From NCBI RefSeq assembly GCF_022807995.1, contig NZ_CP094351.1, positions 1,395,001 through 1,459,000 of the forward strand: a DNA stretch of 64,000 nt. The letters are read 5' to 3'. The position numbers were made by a program, and so were the translations under genes. How positions within the stretch are numbered: position 1 is the stretch's first letter; the number at the start of each line of letters is the position of its first letter. The stretch is from Pseudomonas orientalis (GTDB lineage: Bacteria > Pseudomonadota > Gammaproteobacteria > Pseudomonadales > Pseudomonadaceae). Below are positions 1-8,927 of this stretch, one piece after another. A model generated the notes under the pieces. That model did not search any database, was not told the origin of the DNA, and saw only the letters and a program-made list of their open reading frames with translations.

Positions 1-590
1 CAGAACGGCAGGATGTGCGCGGCAATCAGGTCGACGTGCTTGGCCAGTTGCGGGTTCTTTTCCCAGATATGCCATTGCTCGGAGGTGGTCACCGGCACTT
101 TCACAGCGGCACGCACGCGGTCCAGCAGCACGATCAGCGCTTCGGGGGTGATTTCCTCGCGGAACAGCGCCTCGTTACCGACCACCACCCGTACCACACT
201 GCGTGAGCTGTTGGCGATCTCGATGGCACGCTGGATTTCCCGTTCGTTGCGCTCAAGGTCCGGGCTGATCCAGATCCCCAGGGTTACCCGCAGGCCGAAC
301 TCTTCGGCCAGCTTGGGGATATCGCCCAGGGTACCGTCGACCGAGTAGGTGCGGATGTTGTCCGTCAGCTTGCTCATGATCTCGAGGTCGCGACGCATCT
401 GCTCATCGGTCGGATACTGGTCTTTCTGTGGGTATTGGCCTTGCTGGAACGGCGAGTAGGAAAACCCGGAGATCTGTTCAGGCCAGTTGGGGGCGGTGAC
501 CGGGCGGTTGATCAACGCCCAGAAACCGGTGAACAGCGCGGCAATTGCCAGCACAATCACCAGGTTGAGTCCAAATTTACGCGATGCCAT
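1..590 (-). CDS. Membrane glucan synthase-like protein (GH17-like domain), N-terminal part, cut by window edge
   Basis: The reading frame starts at the ATG at 590 and stays open to base 1, giving about 196 residues. Residues 1-4 (MASR) are followed by one hydrophobic membrane segment (about 6-28). After it comes a soluble barrel-like region with SGFSYSPFQQGQYP, IRTYSVDGT, VTLGIWISPD, VVGNEALFR and TTSEQWHIW, the pattern of glycoside hydrolase family 17-like domains. In pseudomonads this domain is usually fused to a C-terminal family 2 glycosyltransferase in large NdvB-like beta-glucan proteins. That C-terminal part lies outside the window, so the fusion is inference. It is transcribed away from tcdA. 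Confidence 0.75.
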   Translation of the reverse strand, partial: MASRKFGLNLVIVLAIAALFTGFWALINRPVTAPNWPEQISGFSYSPFQQGQYPQKDQYPTDEQMRRDLEIMSKLTDNIRTYSVDGTLGDIPKLAEEFGLRVTLGIWISPDLERNEREIQRAIEIANSSRSVVRVVVGNEALFREEITPEALIVLLDRVRAAVKVPVTTSEQWHIWEKNPQLAKHVDLIAAHILPF

Positions 591-752
591 GGCTATGTCG
601 GGTTCCAAAGGGTGTGGAACGAAAAGAGGTGTCGGCCTACGCCAACCGGCGCGCATCCTACACCGGCCTTTCCCTGAGCGTACAGCGGACAGAGAAAAGC
701 CGGACGTTAGTCAGCGAAAGGCCGTCTAAGTTCTTTACTTGTAGCTTGTCGC

Positions 753-781
753 TTCGAACTTGTCGCTGTGTAGTCCATAAT
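753..781 (+). promoter_or_regulatory. Candidate promoter for tcdA
   Basis: TTCGAA (753-758) and CATAAT (776-781) are spaced by 17 bases, and transcription would begin about 20 bases before the tcdA start. The -35 match is weak. The region overlaps a CTTGTAGC-like repeat. Confidence 0.35.
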
Positions 782-807
782 GCGCGCCGGTTTTTAGGGT
801 AATGGTC

Positions 808-1617
808 ATGAGCACAGAAGATCCGAGGTTTGCAGGCGTCGCCCGCTTATATGGCATTGAAGGCCTGGAGCGCTTGAAAGCGGCCCATGTGGCGATCGTC
901 GGCGTCGGTGGCGTGGGCTCGTGGGCGGCGGAAGCCATGGCCCGTTGCGGGGTGGGCGAGATTTCGCTGTTTGACCTGGATGATGTCTGCGTCAGCAACA
1001 GCAACCGCCAGTTGCATGCACTGGACAGCACCGTGGGCAAACCCAAGGTCGAGGTGATGGCTGATCGCCTGCGCGGCATCAACCCGGCGTGCACGGTGCA
1101 TGCGGTGGCGGACTTTGTGACCCGCGACACCATGGCCGAGTACATCACGCCCAATATCGACTGCGTGATCGACTGCATCGACGCGGTCAACGCCAAGGCG
1201 GCGCTGATCGCCTGGTGCAAGCGGCGCAAGATCCAGATCATTACCACCGGCGGCGCCGGCGGGCAGATCGACCCCACGCTGATCCAGGTGTGCGACCTGA
1301 ACCGCACGTTCAATGACCCGCTGGCCTCGAAAGTGCGCTCCACCCTGCGCCGTGACTATGGTTTCTCACGCACGGTGACCCGCCATTACAGCGTGCCCTG
1401 TGTGTTTTCCACCGAACAGCTGCGCTATCCCAAGCCGGACGGCAGTATCTGTTTGCAGAAGAGTTTTGTTGGCGACGGAGTGAAGTTGGACTGCGCGGGC
1501 GGGTTTGGCGCTGTGATGATGGTCACGGCAACGTTCGGCATGGTGGCGGCGACCAAGGCGGTGGACAAGATTGTGGCCGGGGTGCGCAGGCCGTCTGAGC
1601 GGGTCAAGCCCACCTGA
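808..1617 (+). CDS. tcdA: tRNA threonylcarbamoyladenosine dehydratase TcdA (CsdL/YgdL)
   Basis: E1/ThiF/MoeB-fold, ATP-dependent enzyme that cyclises t6A to ct6A at position 37 of ANN-decoding tRNAs. The nucleotide-binding loop is VGVGGVGSWAAEAMARCGVG, followed by the acidic DLDDV and the NSNRQ motif typical of E1-like enzymes; IDCIDAV and TTGGAGGQIDPT follow. Two in-frame ATGs exist, at 802 and 808. The second is preferred because AGGGT at 796-800 is then about 7 bases upstream; the first would leave only one base. The product has 269 residues, the family's normal size. csdE and csdA lie tail-to-tail downstream; in E. coli the CsdA-CsdE pair is functionally linked to this protein. Confidence 0.93.
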   Translation: MSTEDPRFAGVARLYGIEGLERLKAAHVAIVGVGGVGSWAAEAMARCGVGEISLFDLDDVCVSNSNRQLHALDSTVGKPKVEVMADRLRGINPACTVHAVADFVTRDTMAEYITPNIDCVIDCIDAVNAKAALIAWCKRRKIQIITTGGAGGQIDPTLIQVCDLNRTFNDPLASKVRSTLRRDYGFSRTVTRHYSVPCVFSTEQLRYPKPDGSICLQKSFVGDGVKLDCAGGFGAVMMVTATFGMVAATKAVDKIVAGVRRPSERVKPT

Positions 1618-1640
1618 ATCTCAGGACTTTACGCCGTTCA

Positions 1641-1734
1641 AAATGTGGGAGGGGGCTTGCCCCCGATAGCGATGGATCAGCCAATAAATCTGTGGCTGAC
1701 ACACCGCATCGGGGGCAAGCCCCCTCCCACATTT
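1641..1734. repeat. REPIN 1 (inverted REP doublet)
   Basis: Two inverted arms (GTGGGAGGGGGCTTGC and its complement) flank a short variable centre; the outer edges AAATGTGGG/CCCACATTT are also inverted. The whole element can fold as one long hairpin. It sits between the convergent tcdA and csdE genes, and its right edge overlaps the csdE stop codon. It may serve as a bidirectional transcription end (inference). Confidence 0.92.
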
Positions 1735-2146
1735 AGTGTTGTGTACGGCTTAATTCGCGCATGCGCTGCAAGACCGCATTCAAACCGTTGCTGCGCGACG
1801 GTGACAACTGGCGCGACAAGCCCAGTTGATTGAACCACTCAGGCAGATCAACCGCCCGCAACTCAGCGGCCGACAGCCCGTTTACCCGCGCCAACAACAG
1901 CGCCACCAATCCACGAATCATCCGCGCGTCGCTGCTCGCGGCAAACTGCCAATGGCCGTGCTGCAAGCGGCCGGTCAGCCACACCAGGCTTTCGCAACCG
2001 TTCACCAGGTTGGCGTCGACCTTTTCGTCATCAGCCAGGACGGGCAAACGTTCACCCCATTGCATCAGCATCCGCGCGCGCTGCTCCCAACTGCCAACGG
2101 CCTGAAAGGCTTCCAGCGCGGCTTGCGCATCCAGCGGCAAGCTCAT
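1733..2146 (-). CDS. csdE: SufE-family sulfur acceptor CsdE
   Basis: Small (137-residue) SufE-fold protein that accepts persulfide sulfur from the cysteine desulfurase encoded just upstream. The expected acceptor cysteine is C51 in NLVNGCESLVWL, a loop conserved in SufE/CsdE. The ATG overlaps the csdA stop codon by four bases (ATGA, 2143-2146), so the two are translationally coupled. Pairing with csdA rather than with suf or isc genes is why it is called CsdE rather than SufE. The last codon lies inside the REPIN edge. Confidence 0.9.
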   Translation of the reverse strand: MSLPLDAQAALEAFQAVGSWEQRARMLMQWGERLPVLADDEKVDANLVNGCESLVWLTGRLQHGHWQFAASSDARMIRGLVALLLARVNGLSAAELRAVDLPEWFNQLGLSRQLSPSRSNGLNAVLQRMRELSRTQH

Positions 2147-3348
2147 CGCAGCATATCCAGCGCCCGATCCAGCGCTTCAAAAAAGCGCTCCAAGTCGTCG
2201 GAATCGTTGTAGAGCGCCAGGGAAACCCGGATTGCTCCTGACAGATTCATCATCTTCAGCAACGGCATCGCGCAGTGATGGCCGGCACGCACGGCAATCC
2301 CTTGTTCGGTCAGCAGATGCGCGAGGTCGGCATTGTGCACGCCCTCGACCACGAAGCTGACCAGCGCCACCTGCGGCGTACCCAATACACATACACCCTT
2401 GCGCGCCTTCAAGCCGCGCAATAAATAGTCGTGCAGCGCCGCTTCATGCCTGACCACCGCCTGTTGATCCAGCGAGGCCAGGTAATCCAGCGTCGCCCCC
2501 AGGCCGATCACACCGGCAATCGGCGGCGTGCCGGCTTCAAAACCCAGCGGGGCAGGGCGGAAGCTGGCGCTGTTGTAATCGGCCTGTTGCACCATTTCAC
2601 CGCCAAACTGCCAGTGGCGCAGGTGATGCAACGCTTCGTTACGGCCGTAGAGCACGCCGACCCCGTCCGGGCCGTACAGCTTGTGGCTGGAAAATACGTA
2701 GAAATCGCAGCCCAGGGCTTGTACGTCGTGGCGCCCATGCACGATGCCCTGGGCGCCGTCGACCACCGTCAGCGCGCCGTGCAGGCGGGCCAGCCCCAGC
2801 AAGGTGTCGAGGGGCTGCCAGGCCCCGAGTACGTTAGATAACTGGCTTACCGCCAACAGTCGCGTGCGCGGGCCGATCAGCCGGGTGGCGGCATCAAGGT
2901 CAAGCACGCCGTCATTGGTCAGCGGCAATACCACCAATGTCAGGGCGCGACGCTTGGCCAGTTGCTGCCAGGGCAGCAGGTTGGCGTGGTGCTCCAGGGC
3001 GCTGATGGCAATTTCATCGCCCGCATTGAATAAATGCTCCAGGCCGTAAGCCAGGAGGTTCAGCGCAGAGGTTGCGCCGTGGGTAAACACCACCTGCCCG
3101 CTGTCGCTCGCATTCAACCACTGCGCCGCCTTGCTGCGACTGTCTTCAAATGCCTGGGTCGCATGGGCCCCAGGCAAATGCTGGGCACGGTGCACATTGG
3201 CTGCGCCGTTGGCGTAGTAATGGCTGATCGCGTCCAACAGGGCTTGAGGTTTCTGCGTGGTGGCGGCGCTGTCCAGGTAGGTCTGGTCCTGCCGTTGCAG
3301 GGTGGCGATGGCTGGAAAGTCAGCGCGCCAGGGGGAGGGCACAAGCAT
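2143..3348 (-). CDS. csdA: Cysteine desulfurase CsdA (SufS/CsdA class)
   Basis: PLP-dependent class V aminotransferase-fold enzyme that takes sulfur from cysteine and passes it to CsdE. Visible motifs are DSAATTQKP near the N terminus, the PLP lysine K223 in SSHKLYGPDGVG, and the active-site loop VRAGHHCAMPLL with C359. The length of 401 residues matches the family. The chosen ATG has no strong Shine-Dalgarno sequence, but the N terminus (SPWRADFPAIA) looks like that of the family. It is followed by csdE with a 4-base overlap; dapD lies 69 bases upstream on the same strand. Confidence 0.93.
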   Translation of the reverse strand: MLVPSPWRADFPAIATLQRQDQTYLDSAATTQKPQALLDAISHYYANGAANVHRAQHLPGAHATQAFEDSRSKAAQWLNASDSGQVVFTHGATSALNLLAYGLEHLFNAGDEIAISALEHHANLLPWQQLAKRRALTLVVLPLTNDGVLDLDAATRLIGPRTRLLAVSQLSNVLGAWQPLDTLLGLARLHGALTVVDGAQGIVHGRHDVQALGCDFYVFSSHKLYGPDGVGVLYGRNEALHHLRHWQFGGEMVQQADYNSASFRPAPLGFEAGTPPIAGVIGLGATLDYLASLDQQAVVRHEAALHDYLLRGLKARKGVCVLGTPQVALVSFVVEGVHNADLAHLLTEQGIAVRAGHHCAMPLLKMMNLSGAIRVSLALYNDSDDLERFFEALDRALDMLR

Positions 3349-3417
3349 GATGTTAAAAACTCGTATAAGCGAGCCGCAACCGAAGGTGCGACTCGCCAGG
3401 GGGCATCGAGTGGCTGC

Positions 3418-4452
3418 TTAGTTGTGAGCGTGCAGCGCTTCGTTCAGTTCGATGGCCGATTTGTGGGTTTTGCACTCCACGGCACCGGTCTCGGAGTTGC
3501 GGCGGAACAGCAGGTCCGGCTGGCCGGCCAGTTCACGCGCCTTGACCACTTTGACCAGTTGGTTCTTCTCGTCCAGCAGCGCAACCTTGGTCCCGGCGGT
3601 CACATACAGGCCGGACTCCACGGTGTTGCGGTCGCCCAGCGGGATACCGATACCGGCATTGGCGCCGATCAGGCAGCCTTCGCCGACCTTGATCACAATG
3701 TTGCCGCCACCCGACAGGGTGCCCATGGTGGAGCAGCCGCCGCCCAGGTCCGAACCCTTGCCGACGAACACGCCCGCCGATACACGGCCTTCGATCATGC
3801 CCGGGCCTTCGGTGCCGGCGTTGAAGTTGACGAAGCCTTCGTGCATGACGGTGGTGCCTTCGCCGACATAGGCGCCCAGGCGCAGGCGGGCTGCGTCAGC
3901 GATACGCACACCGCTCGGCACCACGTAGTCGGTCATTTTCGGGAATTTGTCCACCGAGAACACTTCCAGCAGCTCGCCCCGCAGGCGCGCTTCCAGCTGG
4001 CGTTCGGCCAGCTCATTGATATCGATGGCGCCCTGGCTGGTCCACGCCACGTTCGGCAGCTGCGGGAATACACCGGCCAGGCTCAGGCCATGGGGCTTGA
4101 CCAGGCGATGGGACAGCAGGTGCAGCTTGAGGTAAGCCTCTGGCGTGGAGGTCAGTGCGGCGTCTTCGGCCAACAGTGTCGCGACCAGCGGGGTGTGGCT
4201 CTCGGCGAGTCGATTGAGCAGCGCAGCTTGGGTGGCATCGACGTTTTTGAGCGCGTCGGCCAGTTGCAGCGCCTGGCTGATGGTGAACGTTATCGCTTGA
4301 TTACCTTCGGTGTAACCCAGGATCGGTGCGATGGCCGCGACGATTTCTGCCGACGGGTTGAGCAGGGGCTGTGCGTAAAACACTTCCAGCCAAGCACCTT
4401 GGCGGTTCTGAGTGCCGACGCCGAAGCCCAGGCTGAACAGGGAATGGGACAT
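3418..4452 (-). CDS. dapD: 2,3,4,5-tetrahydropyridine-2,6-dicarboxylate N-succinyltransferase DapD
   Basis: Trimeric left-handed beta-helix acyltransferase of the succinylase branch of lysine/diaminopimelate synthesis. At 344 residues it is the long DapD type found in pseudomonads, not the roughly 274-residue enterobacterial form. Residues from about 190 onward show hexapeptide-type repeats (VGEGTTVMHEGFVNFNAGTEG, SDLGGGCSTMGTLSGGG, GEGCLIGANAGIGIPLGDRN). dapC, the next-but-one step of the same branch, is 3 kb away on the same strand. An ArsC-like gene lies 32 bases upstream. Confidence 0.95.
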   Translation of the reverse strand: MSHSLFSLGFGVGTQNRQGAWLEVFYAQPLLNPSAEIVAAIAPILGYTEGNQAITFTISQALQLADALKNVDATQAALLNRLAESHTPLVATLLAEDAALTSTPEAYLKLHLLSHRLVKPHGLSLAGVFPQLPNVAWTSQGAIDINELAERQLEARLRGELLEVFSVDKFPKMTDYVVPSGVRIADAARLRLGAYVGEGTTVMHEGFVNFNAGTEGPGMIEGRVSAGVFVGKGSDLGGGCSTMGTLSGGGNIVIKVGEGCLIGANAGIGIPLGDRNTVESGLYVTAGTKVALLDEKNQLVKVVKARELAGQPDLLFRRNSETGAVECKTHKSAIELNEALHAHN

Positions 4453-4484
4453 GCTGTTACCTCTACAAAAATGGAAGGGCTGAC

Positions 4485-4847
4485 CTACGTGAGGGCCGCC
4501 GAATAACTATCTGGCTTGAAGCCAATCAGGGTTCTGTCACCGAGATCGAGCACCGGGCGCTTGATCATCGAGGGTTGTGCGAGCATCAATTCAATGGCTT
4601 TCGACTGATCGAGATCGGCTTTGCGTTCGTCTTCGAGTTTGCGAAAAGTCGTGCCCGCACGGTTCAACACCACCTGCCAACCGTGCTCGTTGCACCATTG
4701 GGTCAAGTGTTCGCGGTCGATACCGGCCGTTTTGTAGTCATGGAACTCATAGCTCACCCCGTGCTCATCGAGCCAGGTGCGCGCCTTTTTCATGGTGTCG
4801 CAGGCTTTGATGCCGAAAAGGTGCAAGGTTTTGCTTGAAACAGTCAA
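4485..4847 (-). CDS. ArsC/Spx-family thioredoxin-fold protein (YffB-like)
   Basis: A 120-residue ArsC-superfamily protein: LFGIKACDTMKKARTWLDEHG places a single catalytic-type cysteine early (about C16), followed by FHDYKTAGID and the C-terminal KRPVLDLGDRTLIGF, where RP-V is the usual cis-proline segment. YffB-type members act as glutathione-dependent thiol reductases, and true arsenate reduction is not implied. No ars genes are nearby. It sits directly upstream of dapD, probably co-transcribed, as in other pseudomonads. Confidence 0.88.
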   Translation of the reverse strand: MTVSSKTLHLFGIKACDTMKKARTWLDEHGVSYEFHDYKTAGIDREHLTQWCNEHGWQVVLNRAGTTFRKLEDERKADLDQSKAIELMLAQPSMIKRPVLDLGDRTLIGFKPDSYSAALT

Positions 4848-5061
4848 GGAATTGCCCCCTCTGGACCAATGAAAAAACGAATGATCGCGGATTATGCCAC
4901 GCCCAGCGCATTTCAGCGCCGCTCGTCAGCACGGTGCGACTTTTGTGCAAGCGCCGGCGCGTGGCATAGCCAGTTAACATAGCCGGGTTATAGGGCACTT
5001 CAACGGCCGGTTGTTGCCTGATGTGTGTCATTGCAAGTCGATTGTCCGGGAAACCCGCGTT

Positions 5062-6705
5062 ATGCAAACCGCTTACACCGTTCTGATCCTGCTGATGCTG
5101 GTCAGCGTTTCGCGCCTGGTCGGGCGCATCATCCCGCTGCCGCTGCCGTTGCTGCAGATTGCCGCCGGGGCCTTGCTGGCCTGGCCAACACTGGGCCTGC
5201 ACGTGGCGCTGGACCCGGAGCTGTTTCTGTTTCTGTTCTTGCCGCCGTTGCTGTTTTCCGATGGCTGGCGCATGCCCAAGCGAGAATTGTGGCGCTTGCG
5301 CGGGCCGATCCTGACATTGGCCGTGGGGCTGGTGCTGTTCACCGTGGTCGGTGCCGGCTACTTCATTCATTGGTTGCTGCCCTCGATTCCCTTGCCGGTG
5401 GCCTTTGCCCTGGCAGCAGTGCTCTCGCCCACGGACGCCGTGGCGGTGTCGGCCATTTCCCAGAATCGTTTACCCAAGCCGTTGATGCACATGCTTCAGG
5501 GCGAAGCCTTGATGAATGACGCTTCGGGCCTGGTGACCTTCAAATTTGCCCTGGCGGCGGCGTTGACCGGTGTGTTTTCGCTGGCCGATGCCAGCCTGAC
5601 GTTTGTACTGGTGGCCGTGGGCGGGCTCGCCATCGGGGTAGCGTTGAGCTGGCTGGTCGGCCGCCTGCGCGCCTGGATGATTGCGCGGGGGTGGGATGAC
5701 CCGGCGACCCATGTGGTGTTCATGTTGTTGTTGCCGTTCGCGGCGTACGTGCTGGCAGAGCGTTTGGGCGCTTCTGGCATTTTGTCGGCGGTGGCGGCGG
5801 GCATGATGCAGAGTTGGCTGGACTTGCTGCCACGCCAGACCAGCACGCGTTTGCTCAATCGCAGTGTCTGGTCGCTGCTGGAATTCGCCTTCAACGGTTT
5901 GATCTTTTTGCTGCTCGGTTTGCAACTGCCGGACATCATCAAGGCGGTTGTGAGCCATGAACCGACGCTGTGGCCAACGCTTTTTTATCGTTGCCTGGAT
6001 GTCATCGCGATTTTCCTGGTGTTGGTGGTATTGCGCTTTATCTGGGTGCAGAGCATCTGGCGGCTGTCCGGTCTGCTGCGCAGGCTGCGCGGCAAAAGTG
6101 CGCTGACCCTGGTGCCGACCGCCCGTTCCTGCTGGTTGTTGACCGTCGGCGGTGTACGCGGTGCGGTGACGTTGGCGGGTGTCATGTCGGTGCCCTTGCT
6201 GCTGGCGCCGGGGCAGGACTTCCCTGAGCGTGACCTGCTGATCTTTATCGCCGCCGGGGTCATCCTGCTGTCGCTGGTCGCCGCCTGCATTGCCCTGCCG
6301 TTGCTGCTGCGGGGTGTCGAGAAAGGCCCGGATGAGAAGCGCCATAACGAAGTGCGCGAGGCCTGGAAGAAGACCGCGGTGGCGGCGATCCATGCGCTGG
6401 AGGTCGAAGAACCCGTCGAAGCCCAAACGCCGGACGCCGCTCAAGCGGCATTGGCCACCGAACTCAAGGCGCGGCTGATGGCGGAGTATCGCCACCAGTT
6501 GGACGTATTCAATGATTCGGCCGAGGCCCAGGCACTGGCGCTGCAGATGGATTTGCTGGAGCGCAGGCTGAGGCTCAAGGCGCTACGCGCACAGCGCCTG
6601 GAGCTCTACCGTTTGAGTCGTCAACACCAGATTGGCGACGATGTACTGCGCGAAGTATTGGCCGACCTGGATATGAGTGAAGCGAACTTGGGAAGTATCA
6701 AGTAG
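5062..6705 (+). CDS. CPA1-family sodium/proton antiporter
   Basis: Integral membrane exchanger of 547 residues from the ATG at 5062. An earlier in-frame start at 5011 would add 17 non-hydrophobic residues and is less likely. About a dozen hydrophobic helices fill residues 1-420. Conserved parts include FLPPLLFSDGW, ALAAVLSPTDAVAVSAI and GEALMNDASGLVTFKFA, the ion-binding/ND region of NhaP/NHE-type exchangers, and GVRGAVTLAGVMSVPLLL. The cytoplasmic tail (about 430-547) is charged and helix-rich, with DLLERRLRLKALRAQRLELYRL. It ends tail-to-tail with the protease gene, overlapping it by 8 bases. Confidence 0.9.
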   Translation: MQTAYTVLILLMLVSVSRLVGRIIPLPLPLLQIAAGALLAWPTLGLHVALDPELFLFLFLPPLLFSDGWRMPKRELWRLRGPILTLAVGLVLFTVVGAGYFIHWLLPSIPLPVAFALAAVLSPTDAVAVSAISQNRLPKPLMHMLQGEALMNDASGLVTFKFALAAALTGVFSLADASLTFVLVAVGGLAIGVALSWLVGRLRAWMIARGWDDPATHVVFMLLLPFAAYVLAERLGASGILSAVAAGMMQSWLDLLPRQTSTRLLNRSVWSLLEFAFNGLIFLLLGLQLPDIIKAVVSHEPTLWPTLFYRCLDVIAIFLVLVVLRFIWVQSIWRLSGLLRRLRGKSALTLVPTARSCWLLTVGGVRGAVTLAGVMSVPLLLAPGQDFPERDLLIFIAAGVILLSLVAACIALPLLLRGVEKGPDEKRHNEVREAWKKTAVAAIHALEVEEPVEAQTPDAAQAALATELKARLMAEYRHQLDVFNDSAEAQALALQMDLLERRLRLKALRAQRLELYRLSRQHQIGDDVLREVLADLDMSEANLGSIK

Positions 6706-7441
6706 TGGTGCTGCTGATCATTGCACGGATGCTTGAGCTGAGCACTTTGCCCAGCAGTGTCTGATCTTCTGGATAAAGCGACTGCATGAACTTTTTATCG
6801 CCTTCAGACAGTTTGAAGTTGCGCGGTATAGGGGGGCCGCTGTTGAGTCTTGAGGCGGAAAAGCCATAGTGCATGATGGATTTGTCATCATAGTCTGCAG
6901 AGGTCTTTACCTGGCTGCGCGAAAATGTACTGACGATATCGTTATCGGCCTCATAACTGAATTGTCCCCGCGATTCGTACTCGTCGTAGATAGTCTGCCT
7001 GTTCAAATCCAATGTCCGGTCAGGGTGCTGGTGCTCGTGTTTCAAGCCCAAGGCATGGCCGAATTCATGCTGGATCGTGGCGGCGACGCTGTCGGCGGAG
7101 CGTGTGAAGCTGATGCCCATGGTGGGCTCGGATAACGCAACCTTTTTGGCATCGGTGCCCACTTTTGACCATCCAGGGCCAGTGGTATTGTCTGCCGTGA
7201 TGCGTATATCGCCGTCGGGGCTGTCAATGAACTTGAAGTAGAGATTGGTGTGCGGCGCCCATTTATTGATGTTGTGCTTTACCAGATCCTTTTGTTCCTG
7301 GGTCATGTTCAGTCGCGAGATGGTCAGCACTGAATGTTGAGGCCAGAGTTTGTCGGGCATGGCGACGCCGCGTTTACGTCTACTTGCAGGTGCGCTCACG
7401 GCGTGAGGAGAGACGGGGCTGGTTGGGATCGTGAGGGGCAT
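6698..7441 (-). CDS. Small astacin-like (M12A-type) zinc metalloprotease
   Basis: A 247-residue protein with the full zinc motif HEFGHALGLKHE at residues 125-136 and a Met-turn SIMHY at 188-192, the combination that marks astacin-type metzincins. A second ATG-led frame start at 7486 exists, but AGGTGA sits just before the ATG at 7441, so that start is preferred. No signal peptide is visible. Residues 20-25 are strongly basic (SRRKRG), at the edge of what could be a short propeptide. Base composition is locally low: one 60-base line (6841-6900) holds 27 G+C by hand count. It sits between conserved genes and looks like an accessory insertion. Substrate and export route are unknown. Confidence 0.8.
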   Translation of the reverse strand: MPLTIPTSPVSPHAVSAPASRRKRGVAMPDKLWPQHSVLTISRLNMTQEQKDLVKHNINKWAPHTNLYFKFIDSPDGDIRITADNTTGPGWSKVGTDAKKVALSEPTMGISFTRSADSVAATIQHEFGHALGLKHEHQHPDRTLDLNRQTIYDEYESRGQFSYEADNDIVSTFSRSQVKTSADYDDKSIMHYGFSASRLNSGPPIPRNFKLSEGDKKFMQSLYPEDQTLLGKVLSSSIRAMISSTTT

Positions 7442-7534
7442 GTCGTTCACCTGAACATGTGTACCGGATGAACGTGGGTGGAGCATTTAACAGGCTTTGT
7501 TCCCGTTTTATGGGTTGCAAGATACATCGGTAAT

Positions 7535-7561
7535 GGCCGCTCCCACGGTGGGGGAGCGGCC
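7535..7561 (-). terminator. Hairpin after dapC, possible terminator
   Basis: GGCCGCTCCC (7535-7544) and GGGAGCGGCC (7552-7561) form a perfect 10-bp stem a few bases after the dapC stop on the minus strand. There is no clear T-tract, so termination is uncertain. It may be a solitary REP-like palindrome. Confidence 0.5.
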
Positions 7562-7567
7562 TGAAAT

Positions 7568-8767
7568 TCAAACGCGACGCTGAATGAAAGCGCGAATCCG
7601 CTCAGCCGCTTCGACGCATTCGGCCAAGGGTGCAACCAATGCCAGGCGCACACGCCCTGCGCCTGGGTTGAAACCATCGACTTCGCGGGACAGGTAAGAG
7701 CCCGGCACCACCGTCACATGTTCTTCCACGAACAAATCACGACAGAACGCAGCGTCGTCACCGTTTACATCCGGCCACAGATAAAAGCCGCCGTCCGGGC
7801 TGCGCACATCCAGCACCGGCTTGAGGATCGCCAGCACTGCGTCGAACTTTTCGCGATACAGGTCACGGTTGGCCAGTACGTGGGCCTCGTCCTGCCAGGC
7901 TGCGATGCTGGCCAACTGGGTTTGCACCGGCATCGCGCAGCCGTGGTAGGTGCGGTACAGCAGGAAAGCCTTGAGAATCTCGGCGTCGCCGGCGACAAAG
8001 CCCGAGCGCAGGCCGGGCAGGTTGGAGCGCTTGGACAGGCTGTGAAACACCACGCAACGCTTGAAGTCCTGGCGACCCAGTTCGACGCAGGCGCTCAACA
8101 GGCCCGGCGGCGGGGTGTGTTCGTCAAGGTACAGCTCGCTGTAGCATTCGTCGGCGGCGATCACGAAATCGTACTCGTCGGCCAGGGCGATCAGCTTTTT
8201 CAGGGTTCCCACCGGAATCAGCGCACCGGTCGGGTTGCCCGGGGAGCACAGGAACAGAATCTGGCAGCGTTTCCAGATGTCCGGCGATACGGCATCGAAG
8301 TCCGGGTTGAAGCCATTGGAGTCCAGGCACGCCAGGTAATGCGGCTTGGCCCCGGCCAGGAACGCGGCGCCTTCGTAGATCTGGTAGAACGGGTTCGGGC
8401 TGACCACCAGCGCGTCGTCGCCACGGTTGACCACGGTCTGGGTAAAGGCGAACAAGGCCTCTCGCGTACCGTTGACCGGCAGGATGTTGCGCGCCGGGTC
8501 CAGCCACCCTGCAGGGACGTTGAAGCGGCGCTCGCACCAGGCGCCAATCGCCTCGCGCAGTGCGGGGATACCCAGTGTGGTCGGGTACACCGCCATCTGG
8601 TCGAGGTTGTTGCTCAGCGCCTCGGCGACGAACGCCGGAGATTTGTGCTTGGGTTCGCCGATGGACAGCGCAATCGGGCGTTTGTCCGGGTTCGGTGTAA
8701 CGCTGCCGAGCAGGGCGCGCAGTTTCTCGAACGGGTAAGGCTGCAGCTGGTTCAGGGCGTTGTTCAT
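7568..8767 (-). CDS. dapC: Succinyldiaminopimelate transaminase DapC
   Basis: Fold-type I PLP aminotransferase of 399 residues, converting N-succinyl-2-amino-6-ketopimelate to N-succinyl-LL-diaminopimelate with glutamate as donor. Motifs: SIGEPKHKSP, LPVNGTREALF, SPNPFYQIYEGAA, CSPGNPTGA, ADECYSELY, and the Schiff-base lysine K246 in FHSLSKRSNLPGLRSGF. The position next to glnD and in the same region as dapD is the standard Pseudomonas arrangement and supports DapC over other class I aminotransferases. A REPIN separates it from glnD. Confidence 0.92.
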   Translation of the reverse strand: MNNALNQLQPYPFEKLRALLGSVTPNPDKRPIALSIGEPKHKSPAFVAEALSNNLDQMAVYPTTLGIPALREAIGAWCERRFNVPAGWLDPARNILPVNGTREALFAFTQTVVNRGDDALVVSPNPFYQIYEGAAFLAGAKPHYLACLDSNGFNPDFDAVSPDIWKRCQILFLCSPGNPTGALIPVGTLKKLIALADEYDFVIAADECYSELYLDEHTPPPGLLSACVELGRQDFKRCVVFHSLSKRSNLPGLRSGFVAGDAEILKAFLLYRTYHGCAMPVQTQLASIAAWQDEAHVLANRDLYREKFDAVLAILKPVLDVRSPDGGFYLWPDVNGDDAAFCRDLFVEEHVTVVPGSYLSREVDGFNPGAGRVRLALVAPLAECVEAAERIRAFIQRRV

Positions 8768-8826
8768 CGCAAGTCTCGTTCAATTCGGTGGAAAGTATGC
8801 GGTCTGCAGGCAAGGCAGAGCTAAAG

Positions 8827-8913
8827 GTGGGAGGGGGCTTGCCCCCGATAGCGGTGGATCAGCAAAAAAAGAGATCAACTGACTGGCCGCTAGCGGGAGC
8901 AAGCCCCCTCCCA
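8827..8913. repeat. REPIN 2
   Basis: Same REP doublet family. The left arm GTGGGAGGGGGCTTGC is intact, whereas the right arm is degenerate (GCGGGAGCAAGCCCCCTC). It lies between dapC and glnD, both on the minus strand. Confidence 0.88.
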
Positions 8914-8927
8914 TATAAGCCCGGTGT

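Noticed and set aside
3034..4506. 490-codon open frame antisense to csdA and dapD
   Set aside because: Both opposite genes carry full catalytic motifs; this frame has none.
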